Assembly (NCBI RefSeq): GCF_002941025.1
Contig: NZ_PTJS01000001.1
Location: 3,100,001-3,164,000 of the forward strand
DNA length: 64,000 nt
Direction of reading: 5' to 3'
Origin: Streptomyces sp. QL37
Lineage (GTDB): Bacteria; Actinomycetota; Actinomycetes; Streptomycetales; Streptomycetaceae
Part shown: positions 24,478-32,878 of the stretch, piece by piece
How positions within the stretch are numbered: the stretch's first letter is position 1
Layout of the letters: the number at the start of each line of letters is the position of its first letter
The notes under the pieces: generated by a model
Database searches by the model: none
Seen by the model: the letters and a program-made list of their open reading frames with translations, nothing else
Told to the model about the DNA's origin: nothing
Translations under genes and position numbers: made by a program

Positions 24478-25808
24478 CAGCCGTTACGGACCCGGGTGCC
24501 GCGGCGGCGCGGGCGACCGACGCGATCCTGGGCGACACCCTGCGCGGCACGGCGCGCGGCATCGTCGTGGACTCTCCGCCGGGCGCGGGGAAGTCGACTC
24601 TGGTGGTGCGCGCCGCGCTGGAGCTGGCCGCGGCGGGCCGCCCACTGATGGTGGTCGCGCAGACGAACGCCCAGGTGGACGACCTGGTGGTGCGGCTGGC
24701 GGAGAAGGCTCCCGAGCTGCCGGTGGGCCGGCTGCACAGCAGCGACTCCGATCCGTACGACAAGGTCCTGGACGGTCTGGACAACGTACGGAAGTCGGCG
24801 AAGGCGGCGGATCTGGCGGGGCTGGACATCGTCATCTCCACCGCGGCGAAGTGGGCGCACGTGAAGAACGTGGAGCCGTGGGGGCACGCGATCGTCGACG
24901 AGGCGTACCAGATGCGGTCGGACGCGCTCCTCGCCGTGGCCGGGCTGTTCGAACGGGCGCTGTTCGTCGGGGACCCGGGCCAGCTGGACCCGTTCTCGAT
25001 CGTGGGCGCCGACCAGTGGGCGGGCCTTTCCTACGACCCGTCGGCGAGCGCGGTCTCGACGCTGCTCGCGCACAATCCTGAACTGCCGCAGCACCGGCTG
25101 CCGGTGTCGTGGCGGCTGCCCGCGTCGGCCGCGCCGCTGGTCTCGGACGCGTTCTACCCGTACACACCGTTCCGCAGCGGCACGGACCACGGCGACCGGC
25201 GGCTGTCGTTCGGCGTGCCCTCGGACGGGTCGGGCCCGGACCGGGTGCTGGACGAGGCGGCGGAGTCCGGCTGGGGGCTGCTGGAGCTCCCGGCCCGGCA
25301 CACCCCGCGCACGGACCCGGAGGCGGTGCGGGCGGTGGCCCTGGTGGTGCGCAGGCTGCTGGACCGGGGCGGCGCCGCGACGAGCGAGCGTGGCCCGGAC
25401 CCGGTCCCGGTGACGGCGGAGCGGGTCGCTGTCGGCACGGCCCACCGGGACCAGGCCGCCGCGGTGCGGGCGGCGCTCGCGGAGCTGGGTGTGACGGGCG
25501 TGGCGGTGGACACGGCGAACCGGCTCCAGGGCCGCGAGTTCGACGTGACCGTGGTCCTGCACCCGCTGTCGGGCCGTCCGGACGCCACGGCGTTCCACCT
25601 GGAGACGGGCCGTCTGTGCGTCCTGGCCTCACGGCACCGGCACGCGTGCGTCGTGGTGTGCCGTGCCGGAGTGGCGGACCTGCTGGACGAGCACCCGTCG
25701 ACGGAGCCGGTCCAGCTGGGCGTGACGGTGAAGTTCCCGGACGGCTGGGAGGCGAACCACGCGGTCCTGGCCCATCTCGCCGAGCATCGCGTGCATTGGG
25801 CGCCCTGA
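24474..25808 (+). CDS. Superfamily 1 (Dna2/Upf1-like) helicase
   Basis: A 444-residue P-loop motor. Walker A is SPPGAGKST at residues 34-42; motif Ia TNAQVDDLVVRLAEK; motif II VDEA at 141-144; motif III LFVGDPGQLDPF; motif IV/R-finger region QHRLPVSWRLP; motif V VDTANRLQGREFDVTVVLHPLSG; motif VI GRLCVLASRHRHACVVV. The VDEA and QGREFD forms place it with SF1 helicases of the Dna2/Upf1 group. No N-terminal barrel precedes the motor in this protein; the upstream gene may supply it. GTG start overlaps the previous stop and GGAGGA lies upstream. Likely partner of the RecB-like nuclease in DNA end processing, repair or defence. Confidence 0.88.
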   Translation: MTAVTDPGAAAARATDAILGDTLRGTARGIVVDSPPGAGKSTLVVRAALELAAAGRPLMVVAQTNAQVDDLVVRLAEKAPELPVGRLHSSDSDPYDKVLDGLDNVRKSAKAADLAGLDIVISTAAKWAHVKNVEPWGHAIVDEAYQMRSDALLAVAGLFERALFVGDPGQLDPFSIVGADQWAGLSYDPSASAVSTLLAHNPELPQHRLPVSWRLPASAAPLVSDAFYPYTPFRSGTDHGDRRLSFGVPSDGSGPDRVLDEAAESGWGLLELPARHTPRTDPEAVRAVALVVRRLLDRGGAATSERGPDPVPVTAERVAVGTAHRDQAAAVRAALAELGVTGVAVDTANRLQGREFDVTVVLHPLSGRPDATAFHLETGRLCVLASRHRHACVVVCRAGVADLLDEHPSTEPVQLGVTVKFPDGWEANHAVLAHLAEHRVHWAP

Positions 25809-25881
25809 TCCTGGGCAGCGCTCTTGCGCCGGGCTGGACAATGGAAGGTGGCCGTCCGGCCGTACGAGGAAGGAACACCAC

Positions 25882-26223
25882 ATGGCACAACCCGAGCGGA
25901 ACGAGCGGCAGCGGCTGCGTCCGGCGCCGCTGCTCTTCGAGCCGTCGGAGGCGGCGGCGGATCCTGAGCACTTCTTCGACCTGGAGTCGATGGAGGACCC
26001 CAAGGAGCTGCTGGCCCGCGCGACGGAGCTGACGCTCGCCTTCCGGGCGGCGACCGACCGGGCCGTGGAGTTCCAGGCCGTGGCCGCCGCCCAGCTCGCG
26101 GATCCGCGGCGGTTCGACCGGCTCACGGCCGCGGACATAGCCGAGCGCGCGGAGTGGACCGAGGACTACGCCAAGAAGATGATCGAGTTCGGCCGGTCCC
26201 TGATCAACGACCCCGCGCCCTGA
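25882..26223 (+). CDS. Small conserved hypothetical protein downstream of the helicase
   Basis: A 113-residue acidic helical protein (FFDLESMEDPKELLARATELTLAFRAATDRAVEFQAVAAAQLADPRRFDRLTAADIAERAEWTEDYAKKMIEFGRSL). Family not recognised. AAGGAAC lies upstream of the ATG. It follows the helicase gene by 73 nt in the same direction and may belong to the nuclease/helicase operon, though the gap allows a separate promoter. Confidence 0.75.
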   Translation: MAQPERNERQRLRPAPLLFEPSEAAADPEHFFDLESMEDPKELLARATELTLAFRAATDRAVEFQAVAAAQLADPRRFDRLTAADIAERAEWTEDYAKKMIEFGRSLINDPAP

Positions 26224-26384
26224 CCCCGGGGCCCCGCCGCGGCCCCTGAGACCGCACGACCGTCCGTCACCGCGGGTACACCCGTGGCATATGCCGCCGG
26301 GCAAGATACTCCGCCGGGGTCCGTCCTGTCCGGCTTTCGGCAACTCTGGGGAACAGGAGCGTCACGGCCGGTAGACATGTCGCC

Positions 26385-27083
26385 ATGAGCGCATGGCTGA
26401 ATGACGAAACGACCCTGCGGACCGCTGCCGCCCCGAGTCACGGTGTCGACATCTTCGCCCTGCTGCGGGACCGCGTGGACCGCCGGACCGACGACAGGGC
26501 CGCCCAGGTCACGGCGTCCGGTGCCGCGTGGCTGGCGGGTGCTTCGGCCTACCCCCGCAGCACGCTCTCGCAGTGGGAGGCCCACCCCTGTTCCCCCGGG
26601 GTGCTGCCGTGCGGCTCCTCGTTCGACGTCGTGAGCGTCCCCGCGCTGTTCGGCAGGCGCATGCTGGAGCAGCTCTGGGCCGAGGGGCCGGGATCGGGCC
26701 CGGTCGCGACGCACCGGGGCCGGATGCTGCTGTTCGCCTCCCCCGGGACGGCCCAGCGGCTGCCGTCCCTGCTGGCCTGGGAGGAGTGGGGTACGGGTGC
26801 CGCCGGCGGCCCCCGGCGGCACCAGGGCGCCCTGCCGCCGGTGCTCTGTCACGGCACGGGGGACGCGGTCACCGTGCCGCCCCTGACCGGCGGCGCGGGC
26901 TCCGGCGGGCCCCGCTGGGTGGTCGCCCCCGACACCCGTAACCCCTGGCTCCCGGGGCCGGACGTACTGCTGTGGGCCTGTGTGCGGGTGGGCAGGTCGG
27001 CGGCCCCGTCGACCACCGGGAATTCGATTTTTCCTCCCGCCGATCCGGGTGCTAATGTCTACGACGTCAGCAGGCGCCGTTAG
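26385..27083 (+). CDS. Possible DNA primase/polymerase (prim-pol)-like domain protein
   Basis: A 232-residue protein. The segment AAWLAGASAYPRSTLSQWEAHPCSPGVLPCGSSFDVVSVPALFGRRMLEQLW and the later GRMLLFASPGTAQRLPSLLAWEEWG and CHGTGDAVTVPPLT resemble short Streptomyces proteins annotated as bifunctional DNA primase/polymerase N-terminal domain. I could not identify the catalytic acidic residues, so this is tentative. The last 10 nt of the frame, including the TAG stop, lie inside the following tRNA-Lys gene, so the tRNA promoter must sit within this coding sequence. Confidence 0.6.
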   Translation: MSAWLNDETTLRTAAAPSHGVDIFALLRDRVDRRTDDRAAQVTASGAAWLAGASAYPRSTLSQWEAHPCSPGVLPCGSSFDVVSVPALFGRRMLEQLWAEGPGSGPVATHRGRMLLFASPGTAQRLPSLLAWEEWGTGAAGGPRRHQGALPPVLCHGTGDAVTVPPLTGGAGSGGPRWVVAPDTRNPWLPGPDVLLWACVRVGRSAAPSTTGNSIFPPADPGANVYDVSRRR

Positions 27084-27147
27084 CTCAGTTGGTTAGAGCA
27101 GCTGACTCTTAATCAGCGGGTCCGGGGTTCGAGTCCCTGACGGCGCA
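27074..27147 (+). tRNA. tRNA-Lys (anticodon CTT), copy 1
   Basis: 74-nt cloverleaf: acceptor GCGCCGT/ACGGCGC, anticodon loop with CTT in CTGACTCTTAATCAG, T-arm GGGGTTCGAGTCCC, discriminator A. CCA is not fully encoded. Identical to the copies at 38329 and 42522, all preceded by GTCAGCAG. Confidence 0.98.
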
Positions 27148-27156
27148 CCGACGGTA

Positions 27157-27186
27157 GAAGCCCCCTCGCGGAAGCGAGGGGGCTTC
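27157..27186 (+). terminator. Terminator after tRNA-Lys copy 1
   Basis: 13-bp stem (27157-27169 with 27174-27186), GGAA tetraloop, followed by TTCG. It may also terminate the converging metalloprotease gene. Confidence 0.9.
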
Positions 27187-27204
27187 TTCGTGTGCCGGCG
27201 CGGA

Positions 27205-28446
27205 TCAGGTCCCGGTGGCGATCCGGACGGTCCAGGCGCCCGACCGGGTGCGGTCGGCGACGTCGATGCGGATGCGCTCGCCGGGCACGGTGTAGCGCTC
27301 GCCCTCCCGCAGCGGGGCGTCCGCGAGCGGCGGGTAGACCGACCGGTCCCAGCAGGCGTCGGAGTCGGGATGGGTGTCGAGCACCTCGACCGGGCCGCCG
27401 CCGGAAGGCGTGGCGTTGCGGATGCGGTAGACGAGCACGCCCTCGGTGCAGGTCGTCCGGTCGTTGCCCGTGGCGCTGCGGGCCTCGATGGCCAGCGCGC
27501 TGTCCGGCCCGGTCCTGACGACCGCGAGCCGGGTCCCGATGGACGCGCCGCGCACGGGCACCTCGGCCATGGGTTCCAGGGTGAGGTCGGCGGCGCCCTG
27601 CACACACACGACCTCCTCGCCGTCCAGCCAGCCGAGCTTCCACTTGTGCCAGCCGAACAGGTCCGGGGAGAGTCCGAACTGGCTGCCCATCACGTCCCAG
27701 TCGCCGACGTAGGTGTCCCAGTCGCCCTTGCCGTCCTCCGGGCGGTGGTAGAGGTCCGCCAGGTCGAAGACGTGTCCGGTCTCGTGCGCGAGGACGTTCC
27801 GGTCCGGCGGGTGTTCCTCGAAGACGGTGACCACACGCCTGATGTCCGTACCGTCGGCGCGCACCGGACGGTCGAAGTTGACGACCTTGGTGGCGTCGGA
27901 GTCGACTCCGGGGGCGTCCGGGTCGGCGACGAGATAGACGATGTCGTACGCCGAGAAGTCGGTCTCCTCGTCGGCCGCCTCGATCGCGTCACGCAGATAG
28001 GCACTGCGGCGCTCGGAGCCCCAGTCCCGCTGTATGCCGTACCAGGTGGAGGGGTGGGGCATGGGGGTCCACCGCCGCTGCGGGTGGGCGCGCAGGGTGA
28101 ACTTCCCGTACGAGGCGCGCTGGAAGAAGCGGGTGGTGGAGGGGAAGTAGTCGGCGGTGAGCACCTCGGGGGGCACCACGGGGTCGGAGTCGGGGAACGA
28201 GAGGAAGACCATGACCGCGTCCAGGCCGCGGTCGGGGCGCGGGTAGGCGCCGTTCCAGGTGTCGAGGCCGAGGGAGTGGTGCGCCCCGGTCCTCGGCAGG
28301 GCGCACGGTCCCGCGTCGCGTGAGGCCGCCACGGCGGGCCCGGCGACGAGTCCGGTGGCGGCGAGCGCCAGAAGGGACGTGAGAGCAGCCGCCGCGCTGC
28401 GCAGCCTCGACCTCTCCGATCCCCCGGGTCTGCGCTGACGCGGCAC
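27205..28446 (-). CDS. Secreted M6-family-type zinc metalloprotease
   Basis: A 413-residue secreted protein from GTG 28446 (GGAGG 5-8 nt upstream; an ORF start at 28530 is not supported). Signal peptide with the hydrophobic core ALTSLLALAATGLVAGPAVAA. The M6-type catalytic region carries HETGH (ligand histidines and catalytic Glu) in RNVLAHETGHVFDLADLY, followed by the Met-turn-like VGDWDVMG. The upstream LFLSFPDSDP-like strand and YGIQRDWGSERRSAYLRDAIEAAD are typical of the M6 domain. A C-terminal beta-rich region (TLEPMAEVPVRGASIGTR.. RIDVADRTRSGAWTVRIA) follows. Extracellular protein degradation; substrate unknown. Confidence 0.88.
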   Translation of the reverse strand: MPRQRRPGGSERSRLRSAAAALTSLLALAATGLVAGPAVAASRDAGPCALPRTGAHHSLGLDTWNGAYPRPDRGLDAVMVFLSFPDSDPVVPPEVLTADYFPSTTRFFQRASYGKFTLRAHPQRRWTPMPHPSTWYGIQRDWGSERRSAYLRDAIEAADEETDFSAYDIVYLVADPDAPGVDSDATKVVNFDRPVRADGTDIRRVVTVFEEHPPDRNVLAHETGHVFDLADLYHRPEDGKGDWDTYVGDWDVMGSQFGLSPDLFGWHKWKLGWLDGEEVVCVQGAADLTLEPMAEVPVRGASIGTRLAVVRTGPDSALAIEARSATGNDRTTCTEGVLVYRIRNATPSGGGPVEVLDTHPDSDACWDRSVYPPLADAPLREGERYTVPGERIRIDVADRTRSGAWTVRIATGT

Positions 28447-28869
28447 ATCTACCTCCGGGTGGCGAATGCGGGACTTCCCCCTCACCCTGTGCCGAGTCAG
28501 CGGCGTACGCCCTGTTGTGCTGCCCCACACGGGTCAGCGGAGGCTCCGCTGATCGCCTGGAGACACACGATCACCCTTACGGACAGTCACATTTGCTCAC
28601 TGCGAAATCTGAATCGTCCAGATCAGCACAAAAATGATCATCTACGGCCATCGCGCATGCGGGTGCCCGACGCGGGACAGGCGTGGGGAAGGCGTGGGCC
28701 ATGCGCGTGCCCCCCGTCCGAAACGGCGGGCGCGTTGGAACGGCCCGCGCGCCACCCTCTATGCTTCACCTCGTTTTCCTGCGTGGTTCCCGCCTCCGGC
28801 GCGGCGCTCCACTCCACGCAGCTGCCCGGCCACACCTGTTCACGACAATCTGCACAGCGGGAGCGAGCG
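28447..28869. other. Divergent promoter region between the metalloprotease and GGDEF-EAL genes
   Basis: 423 nt with no gene of its own. It contains a 9-bp-arm palindrome (TCAGCGGAG-G-CTCCGCTGA, 28534-28552), a BldD-box-like sequence (28577-28589) and a distinctly AT-richer stretch near 28590-28650 where promoters are likely. Confidence 0.6.
28577..28589. promoter_or_regulatory. Candidate BldD-binding site
   Basis: TTACGGACAGTCA matches the two BldD half-sites TNAC and GTNA with the correct 5-nt spacing; the centre differs from the usual C(A/T)G. It lies about 280 nt upstream of a c-di-GMP enzyme gene, the class of gene BldD is known to regulate. Confidence 0.4.
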
Positions 28870-30708
28870 GTGAGCGGAACCTCCGAAGGGCCGACGCCCC
28901 GGGCGGGCGCGGCCCCCGGCGCCGGGCCGTCAGAGGTCACACAGGGTGATCATCCGAGGCCGAACCTCTCCGAGCTGCGCGACTACCGCGCCGCGTTCGC
29001 GGCCTCCGACCTCCCGATGGCCGTCGTCGACCACCACGGCGTGATCGTCAGGCCCAACGACGCGCTGGGCGCGCTGCTCGGCGCCGCCCCCTCGTCCCTG
29101 ACCGGACAGGCCGCGGCCGACCTCCTCGGTCTGTCCTCGGACAGCCCCACCTGGCGGGCGTACACCGAGGTCCTGCGGGGCACCCGCCCCCGGCTCCGGA
29201 GCACCCGGCGGCTGAAGCACGCCGACGGCCGGCCCCTGTGGGCCGAGGTCACCGTCGTGCCGATGGGCGACCCGGCCTCCGGCGCGGGCCGTGTGCTGCT
29301 GTCCGTCGCCGACGTCAGCGACCGGCGCGAGATGCGGGAGCGGCTGCGCCATCTGCGGATACACGACCCCGTGACCCGGCTGCCCAACCGCACCCTGTTC
29401 TTCGAGCGGCTCGCGAGCGCGTTGGAGACCCCGTCGCACCAGGACGGGGCGTCGCACCCGCACGGCCGGATCGGCCTCTGCTACCTGGACATCGACGGCT
29501 TCAAGGCGGTCAACGACACCCTGGGACACCGCACCGGTGACCGTCTCCTCGCCGCCGTCGCCGGGCGGCTCACCGACTGCGCCGAGGCCGAAGGCCGGCG
29601 GACCGGCGGTCATCTGGTGGCGCGCCTGGGCGGCGACGAGTTCGCGATCCTGGTCGAGGACTCGTCGGGTACGCCGCAGCTCACCGAACTCGCCCGCTCG
29701 GTGCTCTCCGCCCTCCAGCGGCCGTTCGAGGTCTCCGGGCACCGGCTGTCGGTCTCCGCGTCGATCGGGGTGGTGGAGCGGGCCTCGGCCGGCACGTCGG
29801 CCACCGCCCTCATGCAGGCCGCGGACACCACGCTGTACTGGGCGAAGGCCGACGGGCGGGCCCGCTGGACCCTCTTCGACCCCGAGCGCAACGCCCACCG
29901 GATGACCCGGCAGGCGCTCTCCTCCACGCTCCGCCCGGCCGTGGAGCGCGGGGAGTTCACCCTGGAGTACCAGCCGCTGGTCGGCATGGCGGACGAGGTC
30001 GTACGGGGTGTGGAGGCCCTGGTCCGGTGGAATCACCCGCGGTTCGGGCTGCTGGGGCCGAGCCGGTTCGTCCCCATCGCCGAGGAGGACGGCACGATCG
30101 TCCAGCTCGGCCGGTGGGTGCTGCGCACGGCCTGTCGTCAGGCCCGCCGCTGGCAGCTGGAACACCCGGACGAGCCGCCGCTGTTCATCAGCGTCAACGT
30201 CGCCGTGCGCCAGCTCCGGGACTCCGACCTGGTCACAGATGTCGCCGAGATCCTCGCCGAGACCGGACTCGAACCCGGGCTCCTGCAACTGGAGCTGACC
30301 GAGTCCGCGGTGATGGGCTCGTCGGGCAGGCCGCTGCGGGTGCTCCAGGCACTGAGCGACATGGGTGTCCGTATCGCGATCGACGACTTCGGCACCGGCT
30401 ACTCCAACCTCGCCTATCTCAGCCGGCTGCCGGTGTCCGTACTGAAACTGGACGGATCGTTCGTACGCGGCTTCCTCTACGAGGACGGCGCGCACCCCAG
30501 CCCGGCGGACGAGACGATCGTCGAGGCCATGGTGCAGCTGGCGCACCGCCTGGGCCTGACGGTCACCGCGGAGTGCGTGGAGACCTCGGGCCAGGCGGAG
30601 CGGCTGCGCCGGATCGGCTGCGACACCGGGCAGGGGTGGCTGTACTCCCGTGCGGTGGCCCCGGAGCGGATCGCCGAGCTGATCGGCACCAGGCCACCGG
30701 AGAGCTGA
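28870..30708 (+). CDS. PAS-GGDEF-EAL cyclic-di-GMP enzyme
   Basis: A 612-residue cytoplasmic protein from GTG 28870 (GGGAG 6 nt upstream; longer frames start in the intergenic region). PAS domain at ~40-165 (FAASDLPMAVVDHHGVIVRPNDALGALLG..). GGDEF domain ~170-345 with intact GGDEF at 254-258 and no RxxD inhibitory site just before it. EAL domain ~355-605 with EAL at 382-384, SVNVA, LELTES, AIDDFGTGYSNL, LKLDGSF, AECVE and GQGWLY. Both active sites look complete, so it may both make and degrade c-di-GMP. The domain order resembles S. coelicolor CdgA/RmdA-type proteins; which orthologue is not determined. c-di-GMP controls development through BldD, and a BldD-like site is upstream. Confidence 0.93.
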   Translation: MSGTSEGPTPRAGAAPGAGPSEVTQGDHPRPNLSELRDYRAAFAASDLPMAVVDHHGVIVRPNDALGALLGAAPSSLTGQAAADLLGLSSDSPTWRAYTEVLRGTRPRLRSTRRLKHADGRPLWAEVTVVPMGDPASGAGRVLLSVADVSDRREMRERLRHLRIHDPVTRLPNRTLFFERLASALETPSHQDGASHPHGRIGLCYLDIDGFKAVNDTLGHRTGDRLLAAVAGRLTDCAEAEGRRTGGHLVARLGGDEFAILVEDSSGTPQLTELARSVLSALQRPFEVSGHRLSVSASIGVVERASAGTSATALMQAADTTLYWAKADGRARWTLFDPERNAHRMTRQALSSTLRPAVERGEFTLEYQPLVGMADEVVRGVEALVRWNHPRFGLLGPSRFVPIAEEDGTIVQLGRWVLRTACRQARRWQLEHPDEPPLFISVNVAVRQLRDSDLVTDVAEILAETGLEPGLLQLELTESAVMGSSGRPLRVLQALSDMGVRIAIDDFGTGYSNLAYLSRLPVSVLKLDGSFVRGFLYEDGAHPSPADETIVEAMVQLAHRLGLTVTAECVETSGQAERLRRIGCDTGQGWLYSRAVAPERIAELIGTRPPES

Positions 30709-30713
30709 CCGGG

Positions 30714-31829
30714 TCAGCCGAGGCGGGGCAGCCCGTAGGCGTCGGCGATGAGTTCGTACGAGCGCAGCCGGGCCTCGCCGCCGTGGGCGTTGGCCGTGAT
30801 CATCAGCTCGTCGGCGCCGGTGCGCTTGGCCAGGTCGTCCAGGCCGCTGCGGACCTCGTCCGGCGTGCCGTGGACGATGTCCTTCAGCCAGCCGTCGACG
30901 AACTCGCGCTCCATGGGGCTGAAGTCGTAGGCCTCGGCCTCCTCGGGGCTCGGCACGAGACCCGGGCGTCCGGTGCGCAGCCGGACCATGGAGAGGGCGC
31001 CGGTGAGCACCTGGCGCCTTGCCTCGCGCTCGTCGTCGGCGGCCAGTGCCGCGACCCCGATGAGGGCGTAGGGGGCGTCGAGCACCGCGGAGGGCGTGAA
31101 GGACTCCCGGTACAGGTCCAGGGCCGGCACGGTGTTCCGGGACGAGAAGTGGTGGGCGAAGGCGAAGGGCAGGCCGAGCACGCCGGCCAGCCGGGCGCTG
31201 AAACCGGAGGAGCCCAGCAGCCAGACGGGCGGGCGGCCGGGCGACTGCACACCACCGGGCGAGGTGGCCTGCACGGGCCCGGGGACGGCGTGGATGCGGG
31301 CGTAGGGGTGCCCGTCCGGGAAGTCGTCGTCCAGGAAGCGGGTCAGTTCGGCCAGCTGCTGCGGGAAGTCGTCGGCACCCTCGTTCAGCCGGTCCGTGCG
31401 GCGCAGGGCCGCGGCGGTGGCGCCGTCCGTGCCGGGGGCGCGGCCGAGGCCGAGGTCGACGCGGCCGGGGGCCATCGCCTCCAGGGTGCCGAACTGCTCG
31501 GCGATCACCAGGGGGGCGTGGTTGGGCAGCATCACCCCGCCGGAGCCGAGCCTGATCCGCTCGGTGTGGGCGGCCAGGTGCGCGAGGATCACGGCGGGGG
31601 ACGAGGAGGCCACCCCGGGCATGGAGTGGTGCTCGGCGACCCAGTAGCGGTGGAAACCGCGGCTCTCGGCGAGCTTGGCGATGTCCACGCTGGTGCGCAG
31701 GGCCTGGGTCGCTGTGCGCCCCTGGCCCACGGTCACCAGGTCGAGCACGGAGAGCGGTACGGAGGCCGTACCGCTCGCTGTGCCGCGAATCCCGTCGCCT
31801 CGGTTCTCGTCGCCTCGGTTCTCGTCCAC
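30714..31829 (-). CDS. LLM-class flavin-dependent oxidoreductase
   Basis: A 371-residue luciferase-like monooxygenase fold protein: VPLSVLDLVTVGQG, AESRGFHRYWVAEHHSMPGVASSSPAVILAHLAAHTERIRLGSGGVMLPNHAPLVIAEQFGTLEAMAPGRVDLGLGRAPG, and PVWLLGSSGFSARLAG. Uses reduced FMN; the substrate cannot be predicted. The first ~15 residues contain a tandem ENRGD repeat encoded by two nearly identical 15-nt units, so the translation start may be further inside. It converges on the GGDEF-EAL gene with a 5-nt gap. Confidence 0.92.
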   Translation of the reverse strand: MDENRGDENRGDGIRGTASGTASVPLSVLDLVTVGQGRTATQALRTSVDIAKLAESRGFHRYWVAEHHSMPGVASSSPAVILAHLAAHTERIRLGSGGVMLPNHAPLVIAEQFGTLEAMAPGRVDLGLGRAPGTDGATAAALRRTDRLNEGADDFPQQLAELTRFLDDDFPDGHPYARIHAVPGPVQATSPGGVQSPGRPPVWLLGSSGFSARLAGVLGLPFAFAHHFSSRNTVPALDLYRESFTPSAVLDAPYALIGVAALAADDEREARRQVLTGALSMVRLRTGRPGLVPSPEEAEAYDFSPMEREFVDGWLKDIVHGTPDEVRSGLDDLAKRTGADELMITANAHGGEARLRSYELIADAYGLPRLG

Positions 31830-31929
31830 GTGTTCGGCCTCTCCGGTGCTACGTCTGTGTACCGGAGGGTGCCAACAGGAGGATGGCTCCGCTTATTCCC
31901 GACCGCTCCCCGGGGACTGTGAGGGACGC

Positions 31930-32694
31930 CTACTCCCGGACCTCGATGCCCCGGGGCTCCGAGGCGCCCAGCGGGGGCTCGCGGGTGGCGAAGAGGGTGC
32001 CGAGGGTGGGGGCCCAGATGCGGCGTTCGGCCAGCCGGAGCCCTTCCCAGACCGCCACCTGGTTGGCCGTGAGGACCGGCTTGCCGAGGAGTTCCTCCAG
32101 CTCGGGGACGTACGCGGCGGTGTGCAGCGCGTTGTCGGGGAGCAGGACCACCTCCGCGTCCGGATGGTCGCCCGCCACCGCCAGCTCCTTCACGAGCTCC
32201 ATGTCCGCGTCGGCCGCGGCGGAGGCCGTGACGATGCCGCCGCCCCGGGTCGAGGTCACCTCGACGCCCCCGGACCCCAGGAAGCCCGCGAACAGCGCGG
32301 CGACGTCGTCGGAGTAGGTCGCGGCGACCGCGACCCGGGTGGCGCCCAGCTCGCGCACCGCCTGGACGAAGGCGATGGACGTGCTGGACGCGGGGAGCCC
32401 CGCGGCCCTGGCCAGGCCCGCGGCCTGCTCGTGCGCCCCGGCCCAGCCGTAGGCGAAGCTGCCGCCCGAGCATGCCCAGACCAGCGACTCGGCGCCGGCC
32501 ATCCGCAGCTCCTCGACGCCGGCACCCAGGCGCTCGGCCGAGCCCGCCGCCCGGAGGGTGTCGGCCTGGCGGACGTCCTCGTCGATGTCGGTGTGGAAGA
32601 GCGGCACTCTGATGTCGCTGTCGAGCATGACCTCGATCCGCGGGAAGTCGTCCTCCGCGGCGTGGCCCGGGTAGAGAAGTCCTACGGTCGTCAT
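31930..32694 (-). CDS. Maleate isomerase / Asp-Glu racemase family enzyme
   Basis: A 254-residue protein with the family layout: N-terminal TTVGLLYPGHAAEDDFPRIEV, first active-site Cys in SLVWACSGGSFAYG, TSIAFVQAVRELGATRVAVAATYSDDVAALFAGFL, and DAEVVLLPDNALHTAAYV. In place of the second Cys of true racemases the motif reads PDNAL, as in arylmalonate-decarboxylase/maleate-isomerase variants, so the reaction is uncertain. ATG 32694 is divergent from the D-2-hydroxyacid dehydrogenase; the two may handle related 2-hydroxy/dicarboxylic acids (inference). Confidence 0.82.
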   Translation of the reverse strand: MTTVGLLYPGHAAEDDFPRIEVMLDSDIRVPLFHTDIDEDVRQADTLRAAGSAERLGAGVEELRMAGAESLVWACSGGSFAYGWAGAHEQAAGLARAAGLPASSTSIAFVQAVRELGATRVAVAATYSDDVAALFAGFLGSGGVEVTSTRGGGIVTASAAADADMELVKELAVAGDHPDAEVVLLPDNALHTAAYVPELEELLGKPVLTANQVAVWEGLRLAERRIWAPTLGTLFATREPPLGASEPRGIEVRE

Positions 32695-32878
32695 GTCCGC
32701 CCTTCCCGTGGGTCCGGATGTCCTGCCGGCACTCGTAACCACCGCTGCCCCTGCCTGGGACAAGTATTCCCCTTTTCGCCCCGTACCGCCGCTCGCGACG
32801 GGGGTGACCAGCGGTTTCCCCTCGGACGCGGAGGCCCTGTTGACGGGCGTGTTCCCCGGTGCGAGCGTGGGCATTCCG

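Noticed and set aside
26385..27147. tRNA-associated integrative element in this window
   Set aside because: No integrase, excisionase or att-like duplicates were seen beside any of the three tRNA-Lys genes.
32693..32878. N-terminal extension of the D-2-hydroxyacid dehydrogenase
   Set aside because: The extra ~60 residues do not resemble the family and would overlap the start of the divergent gene; ATG 32879 gives the normal length.
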